64,000 bases of DNA from a virus. Location: positions 59,550 to 123,549 of IMG/VR virus record IMGVR_UViG_3300025280_000023; one strand, given 5' to 3'. Shown here in pieces: positions 32,640 to 40,036 of the stretch (position 1 is the stretch's first letter; each line of letters starts with the position of its first letter). The notes under the pieces are model-generated. The model was not told the DNA's origin and searched no databases. It saw only the letters and a list, made by a program, of their open reading frames with translations. A program made the position numbers and the translations under genes.

Positions 32640-33475
32640 ACATTAGAAAAAACACTTACACTTAAGTGGCAACGAAACTGATCAAAGCATAAAAGAGCAC
32701 CAAAGCTACGCCCCAAAGAAACGGCCCTCCAAGAGCTTTAGCCCCACCAGCTAGGCCCCCGTATAGAGCAGCCCTTTAAAAAGCCCCCTATACACCAATA
32801 ACCCTTGAACATAAAGATTGTCCGCCCCATGAACCTGTAAGTAATCCTTAATAGTTCAAAAATACCTTGAAAAAATTTTTCCCAATGCCCATAATAGGCA
32901 TTCCTTTAAGAATACATGGCTGGACATTGCCCACATTGAAAAACGCTAAACGCTGTACCCGATTAGATTCGTTCTAGACGCTGATAGCCAACAATGGGAA
33001 CATCCGGTAGCACCAAGGAGCACACGGATGACTTGGGTGCCCAAGGAGCACAAACCATGGGAGCGCCTGGGATCAAAACAAAAGGGAACATCTGGGAAAA
33101 TGGGGTCCATTATGAGCGCGTATTAGGGCGGTGCCCCCACCCATCGGCCCCCCCTGGGACATACTTTACCTAGGTTGTCAAGGGTTTTCTTTGTTCACCT
33201 GTTTTTCCTTGACACGCTGTGGTGTGCCTGTGTGGCCCTGTGTGGCCTTGGGGAGCCTGGGGCAGCCCTGGGTATGCCTGGGGTGCCTGGGGTGCGTCCT
33301 GGGGGCACTGTGGGCTACCTGGGGGGCTTGTGTTTGATCCCCCTCGCATTCCCTGTGGTTATTGTTCACTTGATTCATAGTCGTTCCCTTGGCTTCCCTG
33401 TTCACCGGGTTCAATCTGTTCCAATTGAACCGAGTGAACAAGGGGGCACCCGGTTTCCCAGGTGCCCCGCCTGTC
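32640..33475. other. Strand-switch region without a convincing gene
   Basis: 836 bp. A minus-strand stretch around 32662-32775 reads as a short membrane-like peptide (GGPFLWGVALVLFYALIS) but has no start and an upstream stop. 33000-33060 holds two copies of CAAGGAGCACA. 33225-33330 is a G-rich tract. GGTTCAAT/ATTGAACC (about 33408-33431) is a hairpin. Confidence 0.6.
33225..33330 (+). other. G-rich, G-quadruplex-prone tract
   Basis: Strong G bias on the plus strand with repeated CCTGGGG units and four or more G3-G6 runs within about 60 nt (GGGG TGCCT GGGG TGCGTCCT GGGGG ... GGG ... GGGGGG). It lies between the late block and the early block. Possible roles: replication-fork barrier, terminator or packaging/origin signal. 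Confidence 0.5.
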
Positions 33476-34561
33476 CTAGCTCGCGAAGCCCAGGGCCTGC
33501 CCGGTCTGCGTCAGGTCCCCTGCGTTCTGAGTGAACACTCGGAGGAACTGATCGGCTTTCTGCGTCGGGCTCTTCTGGTTGAGCAGAACATTCTGCCACC
33601 GTGCAGCCTGCTGAGCCTCCTCGGTCCAGGCCGACTCTTCCATACCCTTCCGGCGCTTCACGCCAGCGTGGTAATTGTCGAACTCACTGAAAGCGTTGAG
33701 CGCTCCCCAGGCGGTCTGGCCTGCCAGTTCGGAACCGATGGATCCGCCGTCGAACAGTCCAGTCAGATAATCCCGCCGGTTGGCGAGGCGGCTGTTCGTC
33801 CGGGCTCCGTCCTCGACTTCCTTGACCTTCCCGACACTGAAGTCAAGCAGACTATTCCAAGCTTCCTCGTTCACCTGCACACCGGCAGCGGCTTGGTAAA
33901 AGTCCTGGACTCCCATCAGCACCCGGATCGCCTCGCCGATTGCAGTGCGGTACTCGGCTACGCGCTCATCGGTGACGCGCTTTGTGTGCTTCAGGTTCAG
34001 GCCCTTGCCCTTGGATTGCTGGTAGGCGTAGGTGATCGTGTTGGTACAGACGGCGCGGGTGGTGCACCCTCCGGCCGTGGCCTTCAGGGCTCCAACGTGA
34101 TTGTTGAGGAGCATGAAGTAGGGGTCCACCGCGTCTCCCTTGGTTACATCAAACCGGGTGCCGTCGATCTTGAACTGCACCCAACTCGTTGCGCCCCCGT
34201 CGAAGGTGCCAGCCGTGGCGATCTTGAGACCGAATTCATTAACCACTTCTTCCGGCGGCTGGAGCACACCGAACTCGCCCGTATCCTGAAGGATCCGATA
34301 GTCCGACTTGACAATACCGAGCGTGTTGTCTCCGCGAGTCGTCGCCATGAAGCCGGGGATCTTGGAGCCGCCCGCGACCATGACAGGGCGCTTACGAACC
34401 GGGGTGGAGATCCCAGTCTGATCGAACACATCCGCGAGAACCTCGGAGGGCTTGGCATCGGATTTGTACAATCCATCAATATTGATTCCCGCGCCGTGCC
34501 ATGGCGTCCGATCGGTGTAAGCGATCGAGTCGGGCATCTGGTTGTTTGTAATAAAGGACAT
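33476..34561 (-). CDS. DUF932 (phage/plasmid-like TIGR03299) protein
   Basis: 361 aa. Begins MSFITNNQMPDSIAYTDRTPWHGAG, with the family-typical TPWHGxG, then VFDQTGISTPVRKRPV, LGIVKSDYRILQ and FVTKGDAVDPYFMLLNNHVG, and the TRAVCTNTITYA motif. The family is common on plasmids and phages, often near defence or replication genes; biochemical role unknown. The gene is more GC-rich than the late genes to its left. Confidence 0.85.
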   Translation of the reverse strand: MSFITNNQMPDSIAYTDRTPWHGAGINIDGLYKSDAKPSEVLADVFDQTGISTPVRKRPVMVAGGSKIPGFMATTRGDNTLGIVKSDYRILQDTGEFGVLQPPEEVVNEFGLKIATAGTFDGGATSWVQFKIDGTRFDVTKGDAVDPYFMLLNNHVGALKATAGGCTTRAVCTNTITYAYQQSKGKGLNLKHTKRVTDERVAEYRTAIGEAIRVLMGVQDFYQAAAGVQVNEEAWNSLLDFSVGKVKEVEDGARTNSRLANRRDYLTGLFDGGSIGSELAGQTAWGALNAFSEFDNYHAGVKRRKGMEESAWTEEAQQAARWQNVLLNQKSPTQKADQFLRVFTQNAGDLTQTGQALGFAS

Positions 34562-34603
34562 GCGCTAGCTCCTTGGGGCGGTGCCCCGGTTTGGAATGAT
34601 CCA

Positions 34604-34631
34604 ACAGTACCAAATGGGTCAGTTAAGTCAA
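34604..34631 (-). promoter_or_regulatory. Early promoter (TTGACT-16-TACTGT)
   Basis: Drives the DUF932 gene. Shares the TTGACTT...TACTGT pattern with the promoters at 35127 and 35537. Confidence 0.65.
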
Positions 34632-34653
34632 CCCCTTTCTTTCAATCTCTCGA

Positions 34654-35100
34654 TTAGTCCAACTCGATCCTACGGAACCGCTTGGAATCATTCAGATTAT
34701 CTTGGGGCGGTGCCGGGGCCGTGGTGGGCCGATCATCAATCTCGATCCGCCGTGGGCGGCGGGCCAGGGGGTCACGGGTGGGCCGGTTTCCTTTGACTGC
34801 ACTATCCACCTGGGCGGCCTCTTGGGCCTCGTCCTCCCGGCGGCGCTCGTTCAGTCTGGTCAGGTAAATCCCCCGGCAGATCCCCACCTGCTGAACCAGT
34901 GCGTTCAGAGTGTTCAGAACATCATCGGGCAGGGCTCCGTACTCGCCGATTTCCTTTAGTCTACCTGAAACGTTCTGGATCTCCTCGTGGGCCATCCCCA
35001 GGAGACCGGTGACCCGACCCGTGCGGTTTAGTTCGATGTCCTTATCCGCTGCGGCCTGGACCTTTAGAACAATTGGGTTGTCGTGCTGGTAGGTGCTCAT
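34654..35100 (-). CDS. Hypothetical protein, 148 aa
   Basis: Helical N-terminal two-thirds, then a basic, Pro-rich tail (RRPRRIEIDDRPTTAPAPPQ). No domain recognised. The ATG follows a GGGAGAG ribosome-binding site. Confidence 0.7.
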   Translation of the reverse strand: MSTYQHDNPIVLKVQAAADKDIELNRTGRVTGLLGMAHEEIQNVSGRLKEIGEYGALPDDVLNTLNALVQQVGICRGIYLTRLNERRREDEAQEAAQVDSAVKGNRPTRDPLARRPRRIEIDDRPTTAPAPPQDNLNDSKRFRRIELD

Positions 35101-35126
35101 GGGGCTCTCCCGGTTGGTTCTTCTTC

Positions 35127-35155
35127 ACAGTAATCGAACCTTTTGAAGAAGTCAA
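35127..35155 (-). promoter_or_regulatory. Early promoter (TTGACT-17-TACTGT)
   Basis: Drives the 148-aa gene. Confidence 0.65.
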
Positions 35156-35202
35156 CGCCTTTCTTTTTTCTGACTCTTTTTTGTTTTTCCGCCCTTTTTT
35201 CT

Positions 35203-35391
35203 TTAGTTGCCTTTTTCTTTGGCAGGGCAGTTGCCGGTTAGTGCAATCATAGCAAACTCGATTCCCTGTCGGCATCCGGCCTCACGGGAATAGTTCAATC
35301 GTTCTTTTGCCGTGTTCCTCTCTTCGGGAGTCAGCGCGTGCTGAATAAGGCACTTGCATCTTTTCGGCGTGGTGTTCGGGCTTGGCATCAT
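35203..35391 (-). CDS. Small Cys-containing protein, 62 aa
   Basis: Start at ATG 35391, preceded by AAAAGGAG; a second ATG follows directly. CKCLIQH, CRQG and NCPAK spread four Cys that could bind zinc. Overlaps the upstream gene's stop. Confidence 0.6.
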   Translation of the reverse strand: MMPSPNTTPKRCKCLIQHALTPEERNTAKERLNYSREAGCRQGIEFAMIALTGNCPAKEKGN

Positions 35392-35504
35392 CGGGCTCCT
35401 TTTACTTTGATTGTCTTGATTCCCGTGCATCCCTCGTAGTGCCGTCGGATGCGACCCGGCACGGCAGCGATCTGCTTCCCGCATTGTGTACACTTGTAAT
35501 ACAT
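35388..35504 (-). CDS. Tiny zinc-finger protein, 38 aa
   Basis: MYYKCTQCGKQIAAVPGRIR then HYEGC: Cys-x2-Cys ... His-x3-Cys, a classical short zinc finger. Driven by the promoter at 35537-35564. Confidence 0.65.
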   Translation of the reverse strand: MYYKCTQCGKQIAAVPGRIRRHYEGCTGIKTIKVKGAR

Positions 35505-35536
35505 GACGCTCTCCCTTTTATCCGTTTGACTCCTTC

Positions 35537-35564
35537 ACAGTATCAAACTGAGCGTAGAAGTCAA
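35537..35564 (-). promoter_or_regulatory. Early promoter (TTGACT-16-TACTGT)
   Basis: Overlaps the 3' end of the 195-aa gene and drives the two small zinc-finger genes. Confidence 0.65.
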
Positions 35565-36148
35565 TCGTTTTCTGTCGCGTTCTCGGGATCCTCAAGGGTG
35601 CGCTTGTACTGCCTGACTACACTAATCCACCAGTCAGGCCTAATCAGAGTAAACGCCTTGTTGCGCTCAATGTAGGTAATCTCTCTAAACAATCCCAGCG
35701 CGTTCTGCTTGTCTCGCGCTACGGTTTTATATGCATCAGAGTATTGTCCGGGGAAGCCGTCGCAGTAGTCGGCGCTTTCGTATCCCCCCTGAGCGGCGTC
35801 TTTCACCAACTGGCAGACGTTCTGCTTACAGTAATCCTTGACCTCTTCCGCCGTGGCTCCCAGGGCGATGCACTCATTTGCAATTGCCCTAAACTCGTCC
35901 CGTTTTTGTTGGGTTCTTTCTTCTTCTTTCTTCACTTGCTCAATGGTTCTAAGCAAACGATCAATTGTGGTTTCCTTCCCCATCACACCCGTGCGTGTTT
36001 TACTTGTAGTATAGCGCAGGGCTCTGTAGGCGCGATCGACTTTGAAGTGATTAGGCAATCCGTTCGGTGCGTACTTGCGGATCAGCCTGCCGTTCTCTTT
36101 GATCAGAGACTCAGCATAATCCATTTGCTTTTCAGTTAGCTTCTTCAC
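35561..36148 (-). CDS. Hypothetical protein, 195 aa
   Basis: Starts MKKLTEKQMDYAESLIKEN; charged, mostly helical, with GGYESADYCDGFPGQYSDAY in the middle. No recognised family. Driven by the promoter at 36176-36204. Confidence 0.72.
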   Translation of the reverse strand: MKKLTEKQMDYAESLIKENGRLIRKYAPNGLPNHFKVDRAYRALRYTTSKTRTGVMGKETTIDRLLRTIEQVKKEEERTQQKRDEFRAIANECIALGATAEEVKDYCKQNVCQLVKDAAQGGYESADYCDGFPGQYSDAYKTVARDKQNALGLFREITYIERNKAFTLIRPDWWISVVRQYKRTLEDPENATEND

Positions 36149-36175
36149 CGGGCGACCTCCGTGCCATCTGTCACC

Positions 36176-36204
36176 ACACTAGCAAATGATTCAGTATGTG
36201 TCAA
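36176..36204 (-). promoter_or_regulatory. Early promoter with conserved spacer (TTGACA-17-TAGTGT)
   Basis: The spacer ACTGAATCATTTGC is identical in the promoters at 36529 and 38457, which is unusual for a plain sigma70 promoter. Confidence 0.75.
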
Positions 36205-36497
36205 CTGACTCTTGTGAACTCATCCTCGGTTATCACATAGGTCTTGGATTTGATCAATCCTTTCTTTTCCTTTTCAACCACGTTCTTGACGAGGGCAACC
36301 TCGTTCAACTTGTTGATCTTCTCAGATAGTTCAAGCGCTTCATCCGTCACACTACGAAACATCCGATTGCTTCTTTCCGCGCAGTCAACCTCCAGGCTCA
36401 GAGTCCGCAAAGCGTGAAGGATTTGAGATACACTAAACCCGTAGACCTCTCGCTCGCCCTGGTACTCGGGTGCTTCGTTTAGATTGGTCACTTTCAC
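36201..36497 (-). CDS. Hypothetical protein, 98 aa
   Basis: MKVTNLNEAPEYQGEREVYG start, helical centre, basic KEKKGLIKSK and an acidic end. Overlaps the -35 of the downstream promoter by a few bases. Unknown function. Confidence 0.65.
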   Translation of the reverse strand: MKVTNLNEAPEYQGEREVYGFSVSQILHALRTLSLEVDCAERSNRMFRSVTDEALELSEKINKLNEVALVKNVVEKEKKGLIKSKTYVITEDEFTRVS

Positions 36498-36528
36498 TTA
36501 GGGCCTCCTCTGGCGTCCATCTGCTCTC

Positions 36529-36557
36529 AACCTAGCAAATGATTCAGTATATGTCAA
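36529..36557 (-). promoter_or_regulatory. Early promoter with conserved spacer (TTGACA-17-TAGGTT)
   Basis: Its -35 touches the left arm of the 21-bp inverted repeat of the tRNA-like RNA. Confidence 0.75.
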
Positions 36558-36736
36558 TCAAAACCTGTTCCCTGCCGGTGAGAATCGAACTCACTCCGGC
36601 TGCCCTTGTACGAACCGGTTTATATCCGGGCCGTGTCAGCCGTCTCCACGAAGCCGGGTCCAAGCGCAAGCTGTCCCGATACTGCCCCGATGCCCCCCCG
36701 TTGCGCCAGAGGGCAGCAGGGAACAGGTTTTGATTG
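36555..36736 (-). ncRNA. tRNA-like structured RNA closed by a 21-bp inverted repeat
   Basis: 36555-36575 and 36716-36736 form a perfect 21-bp inverted repeat. Reading the minus strand: an inner stem GCTGCCCT/AGGGCAGC, GCGCAA/TTGCGC, a hairpin CCGG-ATATAAA-CCGG (36615-36629) with the size of an anticodon arm, and a consensus T-arm GTGAG-TTCGATT-CTCAC (36578-36594). The layout (acceptor-like stem with adjacent T-arm and a long insert) recalls tmRNA or a type-II tRNA with an insertion; neither fits fully (no CCA, about 180 nt). It lies in a gene-free gap. Confidence 0.6.
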
Positions 36737-36752
36737 TCTTCTCCACTCTAGC

Positions 36753-37037
36753 TCAATCGTCTTCGTCGTCCCACTCGTCGTCGTCTGCCTCATCAAGGGC
36801 ACACTGAAAAGCTGATTCAAACGAACTCTCGTCCGTGAGTTCCCACTTGCACTTGTCCACGCCTCTATGGAGGGCTTGAATAACCCAATCGCCTGAAATG
36901 TCGTACTCTTTATTCAGGTCTTTCGAGTTGAACCACTCGTCCACCTGTTCATCCAGCCACAGGGCAAGGTCCGCCGCCATGGTTCCAATTGTACTATCAT
37001 CCGGGCGCTGCTTCTTGCTTTCAGTTGTTTCAAGCAT
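36753..37037 (-). CDS. Acidic hypothetical protein, 94 aa
   Basis: Very acidic C-terminus (DEADDDEWDDEDD) and a Trp/Asp-rich middle. Unknown; acidic phage proteins of this kind are sometimes DNA mimics, which is speculation here. Overlaps the upstream gene by 8 nt. Confidence 0.65.
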   Translation of the reverse strand: MLETTESKKQRPDDSTIGTMAADLALWLDEQVDEWFNSKDLNKEYDISGDWVIQALHRGVDKCKWELTDESSFESAFQCALDEADDDEWDDEDD

Positions 37038-37197
37038 TGTGTGTCTCCTTTCCGGTCAAGATGTTTGAATCTTTCAGTATTTCTAGACACTCTCTTAGAA
37101 CAAGTAGAGTATCCTTTGGAATCGGTACGAACATCGGTGTCGGGCCTGCCAAAAAAGCAATCAGTTCGTGCAGATCCTTTTGTGTAACTAAATTCAC
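37030..37197 (-). CDS. Small hypothetical protein, 55 aa
   Basis: I choose GTG 37197, which overlaps the upstream stop (GTGA); the frame is open further upstream inside the neighbour. MNLVTQKDLHELIAFLAG start. Unknown function. Confidence 0.55.
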   Translation of the reverse strand: MNLVTQKDLHELIAFLAGPTPMFVPIPKDTLLVLRECLEILKDSNILTGKETHNA

Positions 37198-37448
37198 TCT
37201 TTCGCTCCTTCGCACTTGAAGGCTTCTTCCGTTTGCCACTTGAACAACCTTAGCTTGTTCTCTGCGATTATGTCAAGTGCTGTTTTTCTTTCATTGAACA
37301 GAGAAAACTCGCAGGGCCAGCGCTCCTTCGCCTGGAGTGCCCCGTGCTCAAGGTATACGTCAATTATTTCTTCCGCTACCGCTCGGACGTAACCTAACTC
37401 GATTACTTCTTTGACCGCGTTTTCTCTAGCTCTCTTGAACCGAAACAT
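37194..37448 (-). CDS. Hypothetical protein, 84 aa
   Basis: MFRFKRARENAVKEVIELG..., helical and basic at the N-terminus. One-base overlap with the upstream gene. Unknown. Confidence 0.62.
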   Translation of the reverse strand: MFRFKRARENAVKEVIELGYVRAVAEEIIDVYLEHGALQAKERWPCEFSLFNERKTALDIIAENKLRLFKWQTEEAFKCEGAKE

Positions 37449-37702
37449 CAGCGGGCCTCCAAGACGGGCACGTTTATTGTGGTTACTCTCTTCGTGACCA
37501 CCGGGATCTCTTCGATGGTCCCGTAGATGATTCCTTCAAACGAAACAGAGTGACCACAATTAGAACACTTACAAACAGTCCGCAAGGCTGCCGTGATTGG
37601 GTAGGTGGTTACTCCTCGCCTAATTCGGTTTAGTCTGTTTCCCCAAACCGGGACCATCGCTTGCCCCTCAACCATCTCGGTGTCACATTTACGGCAATTC
37701 AT
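37448..37702 (-). CDS. Zinc-ribbon protein, 84 aa
   Basis: MNCRKCDTEM and VCKCSNCGHSV provide two CxxC pairs about 40 residues apart, a zinc-ribbon layout. Overlaps the upstream small gene by 14 nt. Confidence 0.68.
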   Translation of the reverse strand: MNCRKCDTEMVEGQAMVPVWGNRLNRIRRGVTTYPITAALRTVCKCSNCGHSVSFEGIIYGTIEEIPVVTKRVTTINVPVLEAR

Positions 37703-37838
37703 TTGTCTGCTCCCTGTCTCTAAGTGAATAAAGAAGTCCTGACTCTCGAAGAATCCTCATGGCCTCTTTCATATAAGCCAACTCTCTCTTTCTCGCCGCT
37801 AGGGCTTCCACTTGTTCAATAGTTGGCAAAGGATTCAT
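37689..37838 (-). CDS. Small helical protein, 49 aa
   Basis: MNPLPTIEQVEALAARKREL... helical and charged. Driven by the promoter at 37869-37897. Confidence 0.58.
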   Translation of the reverse strand: MNPLPTIEQVEALAARKRELAYMKEAMRILRESGLLYSLRDREQTNELP

Positions 37839-37868
37839 TTGGTCACTCCCTGTCTGAACCTGAGCATC

Positions 37869-37897
37869 AGTCTAGCCGATACTCAGGTTCATGTCAA
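37869..37897 (-). promoter_or_regulatory. Early promoter (TTGACA-17-TAGACT)
   Basis: Lies in the gap between the SprT-like gene and the small genes downstream of it. Confidence 0.68.
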
Positions 37898-37901
37898 CTG
37901 C

Positions 37902-38429
37902 TTAGTAGCGAGTTGTTTGGGCCGCATTGAGACTAAGTGAAGCCTTGCAGTCCGGGCAGCCGTAGCGGTAGCCCTTCAGCATCTTTGTTTGCCTTGTCTT
38001 TGTGATCTGCCATTCTTTACAATCACAGTAAGCCGGCACCCGCCTGACCTTCCGGCGCAACCCATCCCGGTTGACAGTGTGGCAGCGGTCGCCCTTGGCA
38101 CCCGCCTGGGTCATGTACCGCTTCCAGATCGGCCCGTGACCTGCCGTGCGGCGGCCAAGGCGTCTAGCGTGCCTCTCAGCGACGACGTGACACGCCTCGT
38201 GGATGATCGTCTCTCGTCGCTCCTCCGGGGTTGCTCGGTTCCAAAGAACTGAACTAAACCGAACCCGGCCAGTGCCTTTAAAGTGATTGTAACGGGCGTC
38301 GCCCATGCGTCGGGTGAACCGGCTGTTCCACTGGATCTTAGTGCAATCAAAGAGATCCGACTCGCCACACACATCAAACGTCTCTTTGATTAGTTGAGAG
38401 ATTTCTTCTTTCGTTGTGTACTCAGACAC
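37902..38429 (-). CDS. SprT-like zinc metalloprotease-domain protein
   Basis: 175 aa. ETIIHEACHVVAERHARR carries the HEACH form of HExxH, and TAGHGPIWKRYMTQAG the downstream SprT motif. The C-terminus has a zinc ribbon (CDCKEW then CPDC). SprT/Spartan proteins act on DNA-bound or unfolded proteins; the phage role is unknown. Driven by the conserved-spacer promoter at 38457. Confidence 0.85.
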   Translation of the reverse strand: MSEYTTKEEISQLIKETFDVCGESDLFDCTKIQWNSRFTRRMGDARYNHFKGTGRVRFSSVLWNRATPEERRETIIHEACHVVAERHARRLGRRTAGHGPIWKRYMTQAGAKGDRCHTVNRDGLRRKVRRVPAYCDCKEWQITKTRQTKMLKGYRYGCPDCKASLSLNAAQTTRY

Positions 38430-38456
38430 TTGGTGCCTCCTGTGAAGTTCTCAACT

Positions 38457-38485
38457 ACGTTAGCAAATGATTCAGTATACGTCAA
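38457..38485 (-). promoter_or_regulatory. Early promoter with conserved spacer (TTGACG-17-TAACGT)
   Basis: Third member of the set with the ACTGAATCATTTGC spacer. Confidence 0.72.
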
Positions 38486-38500
38486 GTGCCAAATACTAAA

Positions 38501-38887
38501 CTATTCACACAGGCTGGTGATGGAGGGGCGATCCCTGAAGTACGAATGATGCTCAACCAACTTAAACCAACCGGGACAGTGGAAGTCGCCTGAGTCCCCG
38601 TTTGCCACTACAGGGCGTAGGTTGATTCGCTTATTCTTTACAATGTAATAAGCAATCAACTTACGATGCGGCGTGTCGTACCCATATGCATCCGTGAATA
38701 CCTTGCCTGGACAAAATGACCAATAGCCATTCTCCCGCTCATCCTCGGTTGCAAAATAAGGCAATCCAAGACTAGCACAAAGGCTCTCCGAAAAGTACAT
38801 TTCATCAATCAAGTCGGGTCCAATCAACTCAAACGAATCGGAGTTGACTGCGGGCCTGTCCATGTCTACTCGTGTTTCTTCAATCAT
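38501..38887 (-). CDS. Hypothetical protein, 128 aa
   Basis: MIEETRVDMDRPAVNSD start; aromatic and Cys residues scattered (YWSFCPGK, FHCPGWFKLV). Overlaps the upstream gene by 4 nt. Unknown. Confidence 0.66.
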   Translation of the reverse strand: MIEETRVDMDRPAVNSDSFELIGPDLIDEMYFSESLCASLGLPYFATEDERENGYWSFCPGKVFTDAYGYDTPHRKLIAYYIVKNKRINLRPVVANGDSGDFHCPGWFKLVEHHSYFRDRPSITSLCE

Positions 38888-39075
38888 TTCAACTCCTTAC
38901 CGGCTTCTTCCCTGTAGTCAAATACAAGTTCTGAATCAACAAACTCATAGTGCAATTCAACCACACACTTACCCTCAGTCGCCGCCAGGTCCTTGGCGTC
39001 TTTATACCAATCAAAGACACGCACGTCTTGACCATGCTCATCGGGGTCTGAGGTGACTACATACTTGTAGATCAT
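38884..39075 (-). CDS. Small hypothetical protein, 63 aa
   Basis: MIYKYVVTSDPDEHGQDVRV, alpha/beta pattern. Overlaps both neighbours by 4 nt (translational coupling). Confidence 0.62.
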   Translation of the reverse strand: MIYKYVVTSDPDEHGQDVRVFDWYKDAKDLAATEGKCVVELHYEFVDSELVFDYREEAGKELK

Positions 39076-39299
39076 CTTGAACCTCTCTGTTCTTTGCAGT
39101 TAGAACATCTCTGGCATGTTCCCCAGATGCATGTTCCCATTGTTTGATTAGTTTCTACCTTGCGGTACTCCTTTGCAGCGAGCACAGTATTCATTGCTTT
39201 ATCTAAAAGCACCGCAGCCTCACTCTTACCAGCCCCATGGTTCACTTCGATTGAATCCCGAAGGCTCTTGATACTTTGAACAATCTTAGTAAACTGCAT
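39072..39299 (-). CDS. Small Cys-containing protein, 75 aa
   Basis: Start ATG 39299 (MQFTKIVQSIKSLRDSIEVN), chosen because the promoter at 39337-39365 lies upstream of it and a longer frame would run through that promoter. The C-terminus CIWGTCQRCSNC may bind zinc. Confidence 0.6.
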   Translation of the reverse strand: MQFTKIVQSIKSLRDSIEVNHGAGKSEAAVLLDKAMNTVLAAKEYRKVETNQTMGTCIWGTCQRCSNCKEQRGSR

Positions 39300-39309
39300 G
39301 GTGGTCCTC

Positions 39310-39465
39310 CTACGCTTCGGCCACTGGGCATACCTGAAGATACCAGAAGGTTTCAAATATGTCAACTACTGTCGGCTCCGTCCCGTATGCCAGGGTTGCC
39401 AGTTCAACTGGATCACAGTAATAGAGCCACTCGGGCATCTTTCCTGGGTTATTGGTGGATTGCAT
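39310..39465 (-). CDS. Small hypothetical protein, 51 aa
   Basis: MQSTNNPGKMPEWLYYCDPV from ATG 39465, directly after the preceding gene's stop. It would contain the downstream promoter in its 3' part. Unknown. Confidence 0.45.
   Translation of the reverse strand: MQSTNNPGKMPEWLYYCDPVELATLAYGTEPTVVDIFETFWYLQVCPVAEA
39337..39365 (-). promoter_or_regulatory. Early promoter (TTGACA-17-TATCTT)
   Basis: Consensus -35, spacing and a good -10; drives 39072-39299. Confidence 0.68.
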
Positions 39466-39466
39466 T

Positions 39467-39670
39467 TTACTCGTCCTCCTCGTCCTGAAAGACACTCTCG
39501 CTCTTCAGATTCATCACTCCCATGATATGTCTCCCGCACAACTTGTTGTAGATTACAGGAAACTGATACATGAACGTATGCCTCTCCTCGCTTTTCAAGT
39601 GATGCATAAAGAAATCAATTACAAGGCGAGTTTCGTATGAGTTCAGATTATATTCAGTAGAATTAATCAT
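39467..39670 (-). CDS. Small hypothetical protein, 67 aa
   Basis: MINSTEYNLNSYETRLVIDF from ATG 39670 after an AAAGGAG site. Acidic C-terminus. Unknown. Confidence 0.6.
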   Translation of the reverse strand: MINSTEYNLNSYETRLVIDFFMHHLKSEERHTFMYQFPVIYNKLCGRHIMGVMNLKSESVFQDEEDE

Positions 39671-39683
39671 TGTCAACTCCTTT

Positions 39684-40007
39684 TTAGTACGGTTGCTTCG
39701 TACCATTCATGATAGCAAACAGGTCTTTGAATTCGTTACGCGAAACCTGCCTGAGACCGTGGTAGCGATTCGGGTCCTGTCCAACCGGCGCAACCTGTTC
39801 AGAGTAAGCCCAGTTGCCAGAACTCAGGCCGAAGTTAACCCGATTCTTTTTTACCAGATCCCAGGTTACTTCATTCACATCTTCCCCATACTTCTCTCTA
39901 GGATAGACGGTTGTTTCCAGACTCATGACCTTCACTGTCTTTGGTTCATCATTACCAAAAGAACCGCGCCAGCTAACCTCGTCACCCACTTTGATTGTCT
40001 TGCTCAT
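39684..40007 (-). CDS. Hypothetical protein, 107 aa
   Basis: Start ATG 40007 (MSKTIKVGDEVSWRGSFGND) follows a GGAGG-like site. IKVGDEVSWRG resembles a small SH3-like barrel; not certain. Driven by the promoter at 40037. Confidence 0.65.
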   Translation of the reverse strand: MSKTIKVGDEVSWRGSFGNDEPKTVKVMSLETTVYPREKYGEDVNEVTWDLVKKNRVNFGLSSGNWAYSEQVAPVGQDPNRYHGLRQVSRNEFKDLFAIMNGTKQPY

Positions 40008-40036
40008 TGCAAGCCTCCATCGCTTAGTTCTCAATC

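Noticed and set aside
32662-32775. Possible small membrane protein ending GVALVLFYALISFVAT on the minus strand
   Set aside because: No start codon in frame and a stop just upstream; at best a broken gene.
33000-33060. Two copies of CAAGGAGCACA about 34 bp apart, considered as the start of a CRISPR-like or iteron array
   Set aside because: Only two copies, no further repeats or regular spacing.
33178-33441. Minus-strand frame of 87 aa (or 66 aa from 33378) rich in Pro, His, Gln and Arg across the G-rich tract
   Set aside because: Composition follows the repeated CCCAGG units; no ribosome-binding site; looks like a by-product of the G-rich repeat.
33389-34657. Plus-strand open frame of 422 aa opposite the DUF932 gene
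   Set aside because: Complete shadow of the DUF932 gene; the DUF932 motifs and promoter support the minus strand.
36539-36815. Short plus-strand frames across the tRNA-like element
   Set aside because: The interval is better explained by the 21-bp inverted repeat and nested stems; frames lack starts with ribosome-binding sites.
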